Assembly: GCA_022568195.1 (NCBI GenBank)
Contig: JADFFS010000003.1
Coordinates: 1-60,243, forward strand
Reading direction: 5' to 3'
DNA: 60,243 nucleotides
Origin: Chloroflexota bacterium
GTDB taxonomy: Bacteria; Chloroflexota; Dehalococcoidia; Lucifugimonadales; UBA3495
The notes under the pieces were generated by a model. The model had not been told where the DNA came from, ran no database searches, and was given only the letters and a program-made list of their open reading frames with translations. Made by a program: the position numbers and the translations under genes. This document shows positions 35,057 to 44,025 of the stretch, one piece after another (position 1 is the stretch's first letter; the number at the start of each line of letters is the position of its first letter).

Positions 35057-36211
35057 TTAACGGAAGAAACCCCGGTTGCGGGTGGAGGACTGGCGGCGCA
35101 GGAAGCTGGGAACATCCAGCTCTTCTTCGCTCTCTGGGATAACGTCCTGCAACAACCGTTCTAGGTCGGCTTCCCGAGCCATCTGGTTGTCCTGGATGAC
35201 CGGGAAGGCCGCAGCCACCATGGTGATCTTGACTTCGTCGTCAAGCTTGGGGTCCCGGCATGTTCCGAAGATGATGTTCGCGTCGGGATCGGCCATGTCC
35301 TGTATCACGCTGGCGGCTTCCTGAACTTCTTTGAGCGTCAGGGTGGGGCCACCGCTGACCACGAACAATATGCGCTTGGCCCCGTCCATGGCGATGTCCA
35401 GCAACGGGCTCTTGGTCGCCATTTTGGCGGCGTCCACCGCACGGGTTTCACCCTTACCGCGGCCGATGGCCATCCAGGCTGGTCCCGCGTTATTGAGGAT
35501 GGTCTTCACGTCGGCAAAGTCGACGTTGATCTCGCCCGGCACCGTTATTACTTCTGCAATGGCTTGGATGCCTTGTTGCAGCACTGAGTCGGCCTTCTTC
35601 AGGGCATCTTCCCAGGTGAAGGTCTGTTCCCCATGATTGTTCAATTCCAACAAACGGTCGTTGGGGATCACAATCAGGGTATCCACGTGGTCTTTGAGAC
35701 GGGCAATTCCTTCATCCGCGTTCTTACGCCGAGCGGCGGCTTCGAAGGAGAAGGGCTTGCTGACCACGCCCACGGTCAGCGCGCCGGACTCCTTTGCGAT
35801 CTGCGCGATGATTGGGGAGGCGCCGGTGCCGGTGCCACCGCCCATTCCCACGGCCAGGAAAACCATGTCCGCCCCTTCAATGGCTTTTTCAAGGTCTTGG
35901 CGGCTTTCCTCGGCGGCCTGGCGTCCCAGATCAGGGTTGGCGCCCGCGCCCAGCCCCCGGGTCAGGTTCTGTCCAATGGCTATTCTGTGGGCAACATCAC
36001 AACGGAAAAGGTGCTGCGAGTCGGTGTTCACCGCGTAGTATTCGACCGCCGGCAGCTTTTCCTTGTACATCCTACTGACTGCGTTGCTGCCACCGCCGCC
36101 TATCCCGACCACCTTGATTATTGGGACTCCCCCACCGATCTCGGGCATCATGTTTAACGGATCAACGTTCTCGACGCCCGGCTCCCAAGAGGCTGAATTT
36201 TCCAATACCAT
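35057..36211 (-). CDS. ftsZ: Cell division protein FtsZ
   Basis: The 384-residue tubulin-like GTPase forms the division ring. It has KVVGIGGGGSNAVSRM, the tubulin signature GMGGGTGTGASP, the synergy region NVDFADVKTILNNAGPAWM, and the C-terminal peptide EELDVPSFLRRQ that contacts FtsA. The linker between core and C-terminal peptide is short. It lies 44 bases after ftsA, in the usual order. Confidence 0.96.
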   Translation of the reverse strand: MVLENSASWEPGVENVDPLNMMPEIGGGVPIIKVVGIGGGGSNAVSRMYKEKLPAVEYYAVNTDSQHLFRCDVAHRIAIGQNLTRGLGAGANPDLGRQAAEESRQDLEKAIEGADMVFLAVGMGGGTGTGASPIIAQIAKESGALTVGVVSKPFSFEAAARRKNADEGIARLKDHVDTLIVIPNDRLLELNNHGEQTFTWEDALKKADSVLQQGIQAIAEVITVPGEINVDFADVKTILNNAGPAWMAIGRGKGETRAVDAAKMATKSPLLDIAMDGAKRILFVVSGGPTLTLKEVQEAASVIQDMADPDANIIFGTCRDPKLDDEVKITMVAAAFPVIQDNQMAREADLERLLQDVIPESEEELDVPSFLRRQSSTRNRGFFR

Positions 36212-36255
36212 GGTTTACCCCTCCGCATCACAATTTTTGTCTCGAATTCTTGTGT

Positions 36256-37518
36256 CTACCGTTTTTCGGCCGCTACCTTTTGCTCCTCCTTGTGACCTCG
36301 CCTGAACGACCAACCGCGGGTCTTCTGGGCTTTCAGTGTTCTATCGCCGTTGCGATAAGTGCGCTTCTCCCCCTGATGTTTGATCCCCCAAAGCAATAGC
36401 CCCACGGCGGTTGAGGCCGAGGCTTTTTGCAACTGGGTCGGCAAGCCGGCAATGCCCATGGGGTAAGCAACCCGTACGGGACCGCCCAGGGTCTTCAAAG
36501 CCAGCTCCCGTATGCCCGGCAGATCGGCACAGCCACCGGTGATGACCAAGCCGCCGGTGGGTAGCTGGCGCAACCCAGCCTGCCTCACCCTGAGCAGAAT
36601 CAGCTTGAACATCTCAACCAAACGTTCCTGCAGAGGCTCGCACAAAGACCGTCTCTTGACTATGCGGCGGGGCTGGCCCTGGAAACTGGGAACCACGACC
36701 TCCTCGTCCGGGCGAACCAGCTCCGGCATGGCCTGGGCCCACTTGACCTTGATTTCATCGGCCAGGTAATAGGGCACCCGCATGGCCACCGCCAGATCCC
36801 GGGTCAACTGATTGCCCCCAACAGGTATCACCGCCGAATACCACGGGTTGCCCTGGCGGTAGATAACCAGGTCGATGGTCCCGCCGCCGATGTCCACCAG
36901 CACGGCCCCCATCTCCCTTTCGTCTCCCGTCAGCGTGGCTTCCGCCGAGGCCAGGGATTCGAGCACCAGGCTCTTCACCGAGACTTTGTTGGCCTCCACG
37001 GCTTTCACCGTGTTCTTCAAGGCCGGCGCGTCTCCCAGCACCACATGGGACTCCACCTGGACCTGTTTGGCATGCAGGCCGGCCGGGTTTCGCACCGCCG
37101 AGAGACCGTCCACTTCATAGCCTATGGGGATGATATGAAGGACTTCTTGGGACGACTCCACCTCGGGAAAGGATGACTGGATGAGACGTTCCAAATCCCG
37201 GGAGTTGACGTCCTCGACGTCATTTGGATTGTCCAGAACGTCCTTGGTGTTCAGGCAGGAGATGTGACTGCCACTAGCGCCCACATATACGCCGGAGATC
37301 ACCCCCCGGCCGATGTAGCGTTGGGCTTCCTCCAGGGAAGCCTTAATCGCAGTTTTGACTTCCCCGATGTTTTCGATGCGTCCTTTGAGCATGCCCAAGG
37401 AGGGGACTATGCCGGTACCCAGGATTTTTAGCTCCCCCTCGGTGCCTACCCGGGACACAATAGAGCAGACTTTATTGCTGCCAATATCGACGGCCGTATA
37501 GAACGTTTCCTTAGCCAA
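36256..37518 (-). CDS. ftsA: Cell division protein FtsA
   Basis: FtsA is an actin-like ATPase that anchors FtsZ to the membrane. AVDIGSNKVCSIVS, VDIGGGTIDLVIYRQG and VITGGCADLPGIRELA mark the ATP-binding sites, and a 1C/SHS2 domain is near residues 85-170. I chose a TTG start at 37518, preceded by AAAGGA, for a 420-residue protein of normal length. The longer frame to 37632 overlaps rsmH and adds unrelated residues. The C-terminal membrane helix is not of the classical aromatic/lysine form; the end is rich in K, R and E. Confidence 0.9.
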   Translation of the reverse strand: MAKETFYTAVDIGSNKVCSIVSRVGTEGELKILGTGIVPSLGMLKGRIENIGEVKTAIKASLEEAQRYIGRGVISGVYVGASGSHISCLNTKDVLDNPNDVEDVNSRDLERLIQSSFPEVESSQEVLHIIPIGYEVDGLSAVRNPAGLHAKQVQVESHVVLGDAPALKNTVKAVEANKVSVKSLVLESLASAEATLTGDEREMGAVLVDIGGGTIDLVIYRQGNPWYSAVIPVGGNQLTRDLAVAMRVPYYLADEIKVKWAQAMPELVRPDEEVVVPSFQGQPRRIVKRRSLCEPLQERLVEMFKLILLRVRQAGLRQLPTGGLVITGGCADLPGIRELALKTLGGPVRVAYPMGIAGLPTQLQKASASTAVGLLLWGIKHQGEKRTYRNGDRTLKAQKTRGWSFRRGHKEEQKVAAEKR

Positions 37519-37564
37519 GTTGCCACCATCCTTTAATCCTGGTTCGGTCCAGATTTTCCCGGGT

Positions 37565-38602
37565 CTATGCTGGACGCCGCTGCGCCACCCGCATCTTGGC
37601 GCTCCTGCTTCGAGGGTTAAGCTCCACCTCATGGGGCGACGGCCTGATCACCCTGCGGTTGACGAGGTTGACGGCAGGGACATGGCCACAGACGCAGACA
37701 ACAACCTCCGGCGGGCAGATGCACCCCGCGGACTCTTGGGCCAGGACAGCCTTCACAATCCGGTCCTCCAGGCTGTGGTAACTGATCACCGCCAATCTGC
37801 CCTCGGGAGCCAAAAGCCGAATGGCCTGCTCCAGCCCCGTCTTCAAGTTTTCCAACTCATCGTTGACCGCAATGCGCAGGGCCTGGAAAGTACGAGTCGC
37901 CGGGTGAATGCGGCGGCGGCTCCTGCTCCCCAAAGCGCTGGTAACCAGCTGGGCCAGCTCCCCGGTAGTCCTGACCGGCCGGTTCCGGACCACTGCCCGG
38001 GCGATGGCTCGGGCTCTGGGTTCCTCCCCATAGCGAAACAGGACCTGAGCCAGTTCCTCTTCTCTATAGGTGTTGACGATCGTCTCGGCAGTAACCGGCG
38101 AGGCCGGGTCGTAGCGCATGTCAAGGGGCTCGTCAACCTGAAAGCTGAAGCCGTAGCCCGGTGCTTCCAGGTGTCGTGAGGATAGTCCAAGGTCCAACAA
38201 AACACCGTCGGCCTGGGTGATGCCGCGGTCTGTGGCCAGGGTCACCATGTTGGCATAGTTTCCTTGAACGGAGGTGAAACGGCCGCCATACCGGCTGAGG
38301 CGCAGGTCTGCCCGAGCCAAGGACCGGGGGTCCCGGTCGATACCCAGCACCCTGCCTTCGGATGCTAAAGCTTCAAGGATCGCCGAGGAATGGCCGCCTT
38401 CTCCAACCGTGGCATCCACGTACACGCCGCCCCGTTCTACCAAGAGGTGATCAAGCGTTTCCCGGATCATGACCGCCTGGTGGAAGATCGGCTCATCTAC
38501 ATCAGGGGTAGGAGCGTCGACCCGGCCTATTTCTCTTTCTTGAGAACCCGGCTCTTGAGGGTCCGCCAATCCGCCCTCCGTTTCCAACACCGCAAGTACC
38601 AC
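37565..38602 (-). CDS. rsmH: 16S rRNA (cytosine(1402)-N(4))-methyltransferase
   Basis: RsmH (MraW) methylates the decoding site of 16S rRNA. It has FHQAVMIRETLDHL near the start, the SAM-binding YVDATVGEGGHSSAIL, LDLGLSSRHLE, and the C-terminal VISYHSLEDRIVK. I propose the GTG at 38602, five bases after AGGAG, giving 345 residues. Even this leaves an acidic extension of about 40 residues before the family core, and an in-frame ATG at 38731 would be longer still. It is upstream of ftsA. The ftsL, ftsI and mur genes usually found behind rsmH are missing. Confidence 0.9.
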   Translation of the reverse strand: MVLAVLETEGGLADPQEPGSQEREIGRVDAPTPDVDEPIFHQAVMIRETLDHLLVERGGVYVDATVGEGGHSSAILEALASEGRVLGIDRDPRSLARADLRLSRYGGRFTSVQGNYANMVTLATDRGITQADGVLLDLGLSSRHLEAPGYGFSFQVDEPLDMRYDPASPVTAETIVNTYREEELAQVLFRYGEEPRARAIARAVVRNRPVRTTGELAQLVTSALGSRSRRRIHPATRTFQALRIAVNDELENLKTGLEQAIRLLAPEGRLAVISYHSLEDRIVKAVLAQESAGCICPPEVVVCVCGHVPAVNLVNRRVIRPSPHEVELNPRSRSAKMRVAQRRPA

Positions 38603-38900
38603 CGCGTCTCCTGGCCGGTAGCCCCGGATAATTACCAGGCCACCGGAACCACAAGCTGAACTTGGGTAAAGGCTGCGGTCTCGGGTCCTGCTAGAAGCAG
38701 AACCACTCCCGGTCAAGGGAACGTTGACCAATCAACCGCTGTCCCAGGATCCATCGGCTACTCACGGAATTCCGAGCGAATTCTCGGGTTAGCCAAGTCA
38801 GACCGGACAATACCCAGAAGAATGGGCTTGCGCCGGCGATAGTGAGGTGGGGAACAGGGGGATTTACCCCCCCACAACCCTGCCATTCACAGATGGATAG

Positions 38901-38930
38901 AACTTACCAACCCTACTTTGGAAATGTCAA
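38901..38930 (-). promoter_or_regulatory. Promoter for rsmH-ftsA-ftsZ
   Basis: On the minus strand TTGACA (38925-38930) and TAAGTT (38901-38906) are separated by 18 bases. It would give a leader of about 290 bases before the GTG at 38602. The leader has a GGGGGATTTACCCCC-type hairpin. Otherwise the gap 38603-39041 shows nothing clear. Confidence 0.45.
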
Positions 38931-39041
38931 CGGAATTTTCGTCCGTTTTTAAATAAATTTTAAGCATTTAACCAAACAACCGGCGTGTTATGTGAAATCA
39001 TGAAAACGTAACCCCCTGCCTTTTGCCCTGCGTCGAGAATC

Positions 39042-39070
39042 TTCCAACGCTAGGACGGTTATGCTATACT
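39042..39070 (+). promoter_or_regulatory. Promoter for tig
   Basis: TTCCAA (39042-39047) and TATACT (39065-39070) are 17 bases apart. A transcript starting near 39077 excludes the in-frame ATG at 39061 and supports the GTG start at 39157. Confidence 0.5.
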
Positions 39071-39156
39071 CCTCGTTGCCCCAGTTCCTCAAATCGTCGT
39101 TGCCGCAAGGGGCGGGAAGGGTGGAACGACAACCCTCGGATCGGAGAAAGCCTGCG

Positions 39157-40509
39157 GTGAACGTCATCAAGGAGTCTGCCAGTCCTACCGAGGTCACTCT
39201 AAATATCTCAATGGACTCAGAGGACGAGGAACCCTTCCTCAGCAGATCCTACCGCCGGTTAGCCACCCGTTTGCAGATCCCCGGTTTTCGCCGTGGTAAA
39301 GCCCCCAGGTCCATCGTGGAAAGTCACGTAGGCCGCAGCGCGCTGGTTCAAGAAGCACTGGAGTTCATGATTCCGGAGACTTTGGACCAGGTCCTCAAGG
39401 ACGAAGACCTCCAGGCCTTCATCGACCCCCAGCTAGAGTTGCTGGAGATGGAGCCTGTTTCCTTCAAAGCCGTGGTGCCGTTGGAGCCCCTGGTCGACCT
39501 TGGGAATTTCCGGGACATTAGGGTGGAACAGGAGCCCGTCGAGGTCACCGAGGAACAGGTGGATGAAGTGCTGGAGCACCTCCGCTATGAGTCGGGGCCA
39601 TGGGAGCCGGTAGAACGCCCGGTCCAATTCGGCGACCTGCTCAGCCTAGACGTCAGCGGCACTATCCAAGGGGAGCAGGCCATTAACGATCAGGGTATCG
39701 ACTTCATTCCCCAACTGGACAACCAGTTGCCCATGCCGGGCTTCTCCGTGTACTTAGAGGGTATGTCCGCCGGCCAAGAGAAGGACTTCACCCTGTCTGT
39801 TCCCGATGACCACCGCCAAGCGGAGTATGCTGGCAAGGAGTGCCATTTCCACGTACACGTGCTGTCTATCAAGGAGAAACAGCTCCCCGACCTGGATGAT
39901 GAGTTCGCCAAAGGCATTAGAGACGGTTACGAAAGCCTGCAGGCCCTGAGAGACTTCTTGCGGGAACGTTTGACCGAGGACGCCCAGTCGTCTGCCGAGC
40001 GGCAGCTACAAGAGAAGGGCCTTCAGCAGTTGATGGAAGTCGCGTCAGTCCAGGCATCGAAGTTGATCTACCAGCGAGAGCTGGACATGATGCGCGAAGA
40101 GCGGGAACGGGCACTGCGCAATCAGCGCATGGACATGGACACTTACCTGAGCTACATAGGTAAGACCGACGACGAATGGCAGGAGCAGTTGCGCCCCCAG
40201 GCCGAAGAGCGGCTAAACACTTACCTGGTGCTGCGCAAGCTGGCCCAAGAAGAAAACATCGAGGTTACCCCGGAGGAACTCCAGTCCGAGATAGACTCCA
40301 TGATAACCTCGGCCCCCGAGTCGGAAGACGCAATGCGCCGGGTCCTCTCTTCGGAAAACGCCCGCGACTCCGTTCGTTCATCGCTGTTAAACCGGCAGGT
40401 GATGAGCCGATTGGCGCAGATCGTCCAGGGCATAGAGAACGATTCCCAGCAGCCCGAGGCGGACGCCGAGGAACCCCAGGATGAGCTCCGGTCAGACCCG
40501 GCCCAATAA
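39157..40509 (+). CDS. tig: Trigger factor chaperone/peptidyl-prolyl isomerase
   Basis: Trigger factor binds the ribosome exit and helps nascent proteins fold. The N-terminal ribosome-binding domain contains IPGFRRGKAPRSIVESHVG (about residues 43-61), the standard GFRxGxxP signature. A central FKBP-type domain (VQFGDLLSLDVSGTIQGE...) and a helical C-terminal domain follow. I chose the GTG at 39157 after GGAG, giving 450 residues. It is followed 91 bases later by clpP, the usual tig-clpP-clpX order. Confidence 0.94.
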   Translation: MNVIKESASPTEVTLNISMDSEDEEPFLSRSYRRLATRLQIPGFRRGKAPRSIVESHVGRSALVQEALEFMIPETLDQVLKDEDLQAFIDPQLELLEMEPVSFKAVVPLEPLVDLGNFRDIRVEQEPVEVTEEQVDEVLEHLRYESGPWEPVERPVQFGDLLSLDVSGTIQGEQAINDQGIDFIPQLDNQLPMPGFSVYLEGMSAGQEKDFTLSVPDDHRQAEYAGKECHFHVHVLSIKEKQLPDLDDEFAKGIRDGYESLQALRDFLRERLTEDAQSSAERQLQEKGLQQLMEVASVQASKLIYQRELDMMREERERALRNQRMDMDTYLSYIGKTDDEWQEQLRPQAEERLNTYLVLRKLAQEENIEVTPEELQSEIDSMITSAPESEDAMRRVLSSENARDSVRSSLLNRQVMSRLAQIVQGIENDSQQPEADAEEPQDELRSDPAQ

Positions 40510-40600
40510 TCAGTTCCGACCCAATAAATAGACCCAGAAGAACCATCCAACCACGCCCAAGGGTCCGAGGCTCCAGGACCTGACCAAGGAGTTGAGCATT

Positions 40601-41332
40601 ATGCAGAGTAATTTCCAAGACTCGCCACTGTGGGTCCCCGAGAGCCTCATACCCATGGTAATTGAAACCAGCCCCCGCGGAGAGCGGACCTTCGATATCT
40701 ACTCGCTGCTGCTCAAGGAACGGATCATCTTCCTGGGAAGCTCCATCAGCGACCAGGTCGCCAACGTGATTATCGCCCAGTTGCTGTACCTGGAGAGAGA
40801 AGAACCGGATAAAGGAATCAGCCTCTACATCAACAGCCCGGGTGGAGTGATCAGTTCGGGGTTGGCCATTTACGACACCATGAGGCTAATCAGCCCAGAG
40901 GTCTCCACCATCTGTCTCGGCATGACTGCGAGCATGGCCACCGTGCTGCTGTCCGGCGGACACAAGGGCAAGCGGTACGCCTTGCCCAACTCCACCATCC
41001 ACATGCACCAACCCATGGGTGGGGCCCAGGGCCAGGCAACCGACATCGAAATCGCCGCCCGGGAAATTATCCGGTTGCAAGACAAGATTCGCACGATTCT
41101 GGCCGAAAACACCGGCCAAACCTACGACAAGATTGCCCGGGACACCGACCGAGACTATTACATGTCCGCGGACCAAGCGGTCGAATATGCTCTGGTGGAC
41201 GAGATTCTAGGCGCTAAGTCCGAGGATTCGGGTAACGGTTCGGGTAACGGTTCGGGTAACGGTTCGGGCAATGGTTCGGGCGAGGAATCGGGCAATGGCT
41301 CCGACCCAGCAGAGGAGTCTGAGAGTTCCTAG
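40601..41332 (+). CDS. clpP: ATP-dependent Clp protease proteolytic subunit with an acidic GNGS tail
   Basis: ClpP forms the tetradecameric degradation chamber. The catalytic residues are in [14 protein letters not shown] (Ser), [19 protein letters not shown] (His) and the later [22 protein letters not shown] (Asp). AAGGAG lies nine bases before the ATG at 40601. The protein is 243 residues rather than about 195-205. The surplus is a C-terminal tail of GNGS units followed by DPAEESESS, encoded by a 12-base tandem repeat. The tail would sit on the outer faces where ClpX docks. Confidence 0.94.
   Translation: MQSNFQDSPLWVPESLIPMVIETSPRGERTFDIYSLLLKERIIFLGSSISDQVANVIIAQLLYLEREEPDKGISLYINSPGGVISSGLAIYDTMRLISPEVSTICLGMTASMATVLLSGGHKGKRYALPNSTIHMHQPMGGAQGQATDIEIAAREIIRLQDKIRTILAENTGQTYDKIARDTDRDYYMSADQAVEYALVDEILGAKSEDSGNGSGNGSGNGSGNGSGEESGNGSDPAEESESS
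41231..41302 (+). repeat. 12-base tandem repeat in clpP
   Basis: Six units in frame: three copies of GGTAACGGTTCG, then GGCAATGGTTCG, GGCGAGGAATCG and GGCAATGGCTCC. They encode the GNGS tail and are a likely site of copy-number change. Confidence 0.85.
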
Positions 41333-41397
41333 GCCCACTATAGAGCTTCATCCGCCTCGCTCGGCGCCTAGTTCCGGTAAAAAGCTTCGGGGGGTGT

Positions 41398-42696
41398 GTG
41401 TTGGCCAGCACCAGAAATGGATCCAGGCGCTCGCAGTGTTCTTTCTGCGAGAAGGTACAAGCCCGGTCCGATCTCATAATCGCTGGACAGGGAAGGGCGG
41501 CGGTTTGCTACGACTGTATCCGTGTTTTGGGCCAGTTGGTGAATGAAGAGTCTCCACCTGCGGCCACCACATCGAACAACCACGGCCCCTTGGTGCCTAG
41601 GGAAATCTACGCCAATCTGGACACTTACGTGGTGGGTCAGGACCGGGCCAAAAAGATACTCAGCGTCGCGGTATACAACCATTTCAAGCGAATCTGGAAC
41701 GTCAAGAAAAAATCGGACGTTGAGCTACAAAAGACCAATATTCTGTTGATGGGCCCCACCGGCTGCGGCAAGACGCTCCTGGCGGAGACCCTGGCCCGAA
41801 CCCTTGAGGTGCCCTTCGCGGTGTGCGACGCCACTTCCCTTACCGAATCCGGCTACGTCGGTGAGGATGTGGAAAACATCCTCCTTCGTTTAATACAGGC
41901 CGCCGACTGGGACGTCTCTAAAGCGGAACATGGCATTATCTACATTGACGAGCTGGACAAGATCGCTCGCAAGGAGGGCGTCAACCGCTCCATTACCAGG
42001 GACGTCTCCGGCGAAGGTGTCCAGCAAGAGCTGCTGAAGATCATCGAGGGGTGCGTTGCCAACGTCCCACCCCAGGGAGGACGCAAGCACCCCCACCAGG
42101 AGTTCCTTCAGATCAACACCAAGAACATTCTGTTCATCTGCGGCGGGTCCTTCGACGGGCTGGAAGAGGTGGTCTCCAAACGGCTGGCCTCCGGGTCTAC
42201 ACAACTGGGCTTCTTGGCCGGAAACCGCGGCAAGAATGGGGCCGAAATCGAGGGCAACCCATTGCAATTCGTCACGCCGGAGGACCTGCTTCAGTTTGGG
42301 TTCATCCCAGAGATGGTGGGCAGGCTGCCGGTCACCGTATCCTTGGAGCCTCTGGACCGGGACGACTTGCTCAGGGTGCTGACCGAGCCGAAAAACGCCA
42401 TCGTCAAACAATACCAACAGCTGTTCGCCATGGACGGGGTGGAGCTGGAGTTCACCACCGACGGGCTGGAGGCAGCCGCCGAGCGGGCCCAGGAGCATCA
42501 CACGGGGGCCCGTTGCTTGCGCTACGTGATCGAGGAGACCCTACTGGACGTGATGTACGAACTTCCGTCGCTGGGTAGCGTGGTCCGGTGCGTGGTAGAC
42601 CGGAAAGCGATTGAAGGGATCAGCGATCCTTGCTTGCTCACAGAAAACGGCGAGACCGTCAGCCTCTCCCTGGGTCCAGTGCAGAAGTCGGCCTAG
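41398..42696 (+). CDS. clpX: ATP-dependent Clp protease ATP-binding subunit ClpX
   Basis: The 432-residue AAA+ unfoldase feeds proteins to ClpP. An N-terminal zinc-binding domain has CSFC and CYDC pairs (residues about 12-40). Walker [18 protein letters not shown] and Walker [13 protein letters not shown] are present, with the pore GYVGEDVE and the GFxxE-type [13 protein letters not shown]. The start is GTG or the next TTG, following GGGGGG. It is 65 bases after clpP. The last 4 bases overlap the convergent formyltransferase gene. Confidence 0.95.
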   Translation: MLASTRNGSRRSQCSFCEKVQARSDLIIAGQGRAAVCYDCIRVLGQLVNEESPPAATTSNNHGPLVPREIYANLDTYVVGQDRAKKILSVAVYNHFKRIWNVKKKSDVELQKTNILLMGPTGCGKTLLAETLARTLEVPFAVCDATSLTESGYVGEDVENILLRLIQAADWDVSKAEHGIIYIDELDKIARKEGVNRSITRDVSGEGVQQELLKIIEGCVANVPPQGGRKHPHQEFLQINTKNILFICGGSFDGLEEVVSKRLASGSTQLGFLAGNRGKNGAEIEGNPLQFVTPEDLLQFGFIPEMVGRLPVTVSLEPLDRDDLLRVLTEPKNAIVKQYQQLFAMDGVELEFTTDGLEAAAERAQEHHTGARCLRYVIEETLLDVMYELPSLGSVVRCVVDRKAIEGISDPCLLTENGETVSLSLGPVQKSA

Positions 42697-43520
42697 GCTC
42701 CAGCAATCCCGTCAGCCGCCAGCGCGCCTTCGATCTCCGGGTCGAGACATATCCCTTGGGGGCCAAGCAGCGAAGATTCACTTCCCGTTCCCTCGGAAAC
42801 CCGGCCGTTGCTGATGGCCACCCTCTGTTGTTCTATAGCCCTTAGAGTTTCCAACAACAAGTAGGGCTCTTTTCGGTATTCGGCCTGACGGATTTGCTGG
42901 AACAGGGGCAGGTCCTCTCCCTGGGCCTCTTTGATGCTGGCCAGGTCGCCTTGCTCCAAGGCCCGCCAATGGGGGGCAAACCCTTCTCCCGTGATCGGCA
43001 TGGTGCAGTAGGACACCACCGGTCCCCGGTCCACTTCCTCGGTGGCAAGATGCATCATGGCCCCGGTGCGGCTGGCCCGGGTCTCTATCAGCTTCCAGAT
43101 AACCTCTTGCCAGGTGCCGGTGGGGCCGTCGGGCAACGCCGGGTGCAGGTTCAATAGGTCATAGCGGCGGCACATGTTGCCCCCGACGATCAGCATGTAT
43201 CCGGCTAAGACGCAAATGCCGGGGTGGAACTGGGCAAGCAATTCCATTACGTGGCCGTCGTACTCCTCGCGCCGGGAAGCGAATGAACCCTGTCCGGCCC
43301 GCCGAAACTTAGCCGAAGAGTACGTTATCAATGGCAGGCTGTAACCCTCGACCAACCGGAAAAACTGGTCCGACCCTTCCGCCTCGCCGGGGTCCCGGTT
43401 GCTAAAGACAAACTGAATACGGGCGTCCAACTGTCCGGCCAATATCCGGTCCTGCACGAACCGCAATAGCCCCTGGGAGCCAGCCCCTCTACCCGTCGAA
43501 AACCACCCGATGTCAATCAC
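42693..43520 (-). CDS. Formyltransferase-fold protein (PurN-like)
   Basis: The 275-residue protein has a formyltransferase core. It starts IDIGWFSTGRGAGSQGLL, and has CVLAGYMLIVGGNM and the catalytic-type NLHPALPDGPTGTW, with the expected Asn and His. An Asp is in TEEVDRGPVVSYCTMPI. The core is like GAR transformylase PurN, which moves a formyl group from 10-formyl-THF in purine synthesis. The C-terminal 90 residues differ from PurN and include LPLFQQIRQAEYRKEP, so the reaction is open. It lies convergent to clpX. Confidence 0.75.
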   Translation of the reverse strand: MIDIGWFSTGRGAGSQGLLRFVQDRILAGQLDARIQFVFSNRDPGEAEGSDQFFRLVEGYSLPLITYSSAKFRRAGQGSFASRREEYDGHVMELLAQFHPGICVLAGYMLIVGGNMCRRYDLLNLHPALPDGPTGTWQEVIWKLIETRASRTGAMMHLATEEVDRGPVVSYCTMPITGEGFAPHWRALEQGDLASIKEAQGEDLPLFQQIRQAEYRKEPYLLLETLRAIEQQRVAISNGRVSEGTGSESSLLGPQGICLDPEIEGALAADGIAGA

Positions 43521-43549
43521 GGTCAGAACAACACTATCCGAAATTCTAC

Positions 43550-43738
43550 TTAGCCGGACACCATCAGCGGCAAGAGATTCGGACCTTTGCCTGCCATCTC
43601 CACCGCTTTCACCGCAGGACCAGGGCCTTTATCGCGACAGTGGCTGACCAGGGAGTCGATGGGCGAGGTGGAATCTTTTGAGAAGCCGGTGTGGACGTGC
43701 CGGTCCAAGCGCAGCAACCCTACACCTCCGGGTCCCAC
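43550..43738 (-). pseudogene. Remnant of a PHP-domain phosphoesterase gene
   Basis: The 62-residue frame contains LRLDRHVHTGFSKDSTSPIDSLVSHC, which closely matches the N-terminal metal-binding strand of PHP-domain proteins (DxHxHTxxSxDS). It then runs into AVKAVEMAGKGPNLLPLMVSG and stops. All later PHP metal-binding motifs are missing, so this is a truncated gene, probably with an internal deletion after HCRDKG. It overlaps the end of xseB by 19 bases. If expressed it would be only a short peptide. Confidence 0.5.
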
Positions 43739-43998
43739 TCCTGGTCCCGCTCCTGGTCCGAAGAAGACGGGGAGAAGCTGTCCCTTAGATTGGTGATCTT
43801 CAACTCAGCCTCGTCCAGCAGACGGTTACACCGCCCCACCAGGTTCATCCCCTCCTCGTAACGAGCGGTGGCCTGGGCCAGAGTCAGACCACCGTCTTCC
43901 AAGGACTCGGCCATCTCGCTGAGCCGGCGAAAAGCGTCCTCAAATGACAGGGAGTCGATGCCGGTTGGATCTTCGGCGGCGGTCGAATTGGTCATCAC
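43720..43998 (-). CDS. xseB: Exodeoxyribonuclease VII small subunit
   Basis: The 92-residue protein has the XseB core LSFEDAFRRLSEMAESLEDGGLTLAQATARYEEGMNLVGRCNRLLDEAELKI. It joins several copies per XseA to degrade single-stranded DNA. The acidic tail DQERDQEWDPEV is encoded by short repeated triplets. It follows xseA by 27 bases. Confidence 0.93.
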   Translation of the reverse strand: MMTNSTAAEDPTGIDSLSFEDAFRRLSEMAESLEDGGLTLAQATARYEEGMNLVGRCNRLLDEAELKITNLRDSFSPSSSDQERDQEWDPEV

Positions 43999-44025
43999 CC
44001 GGGCCTCCTGGGATATTCTCCTAGC

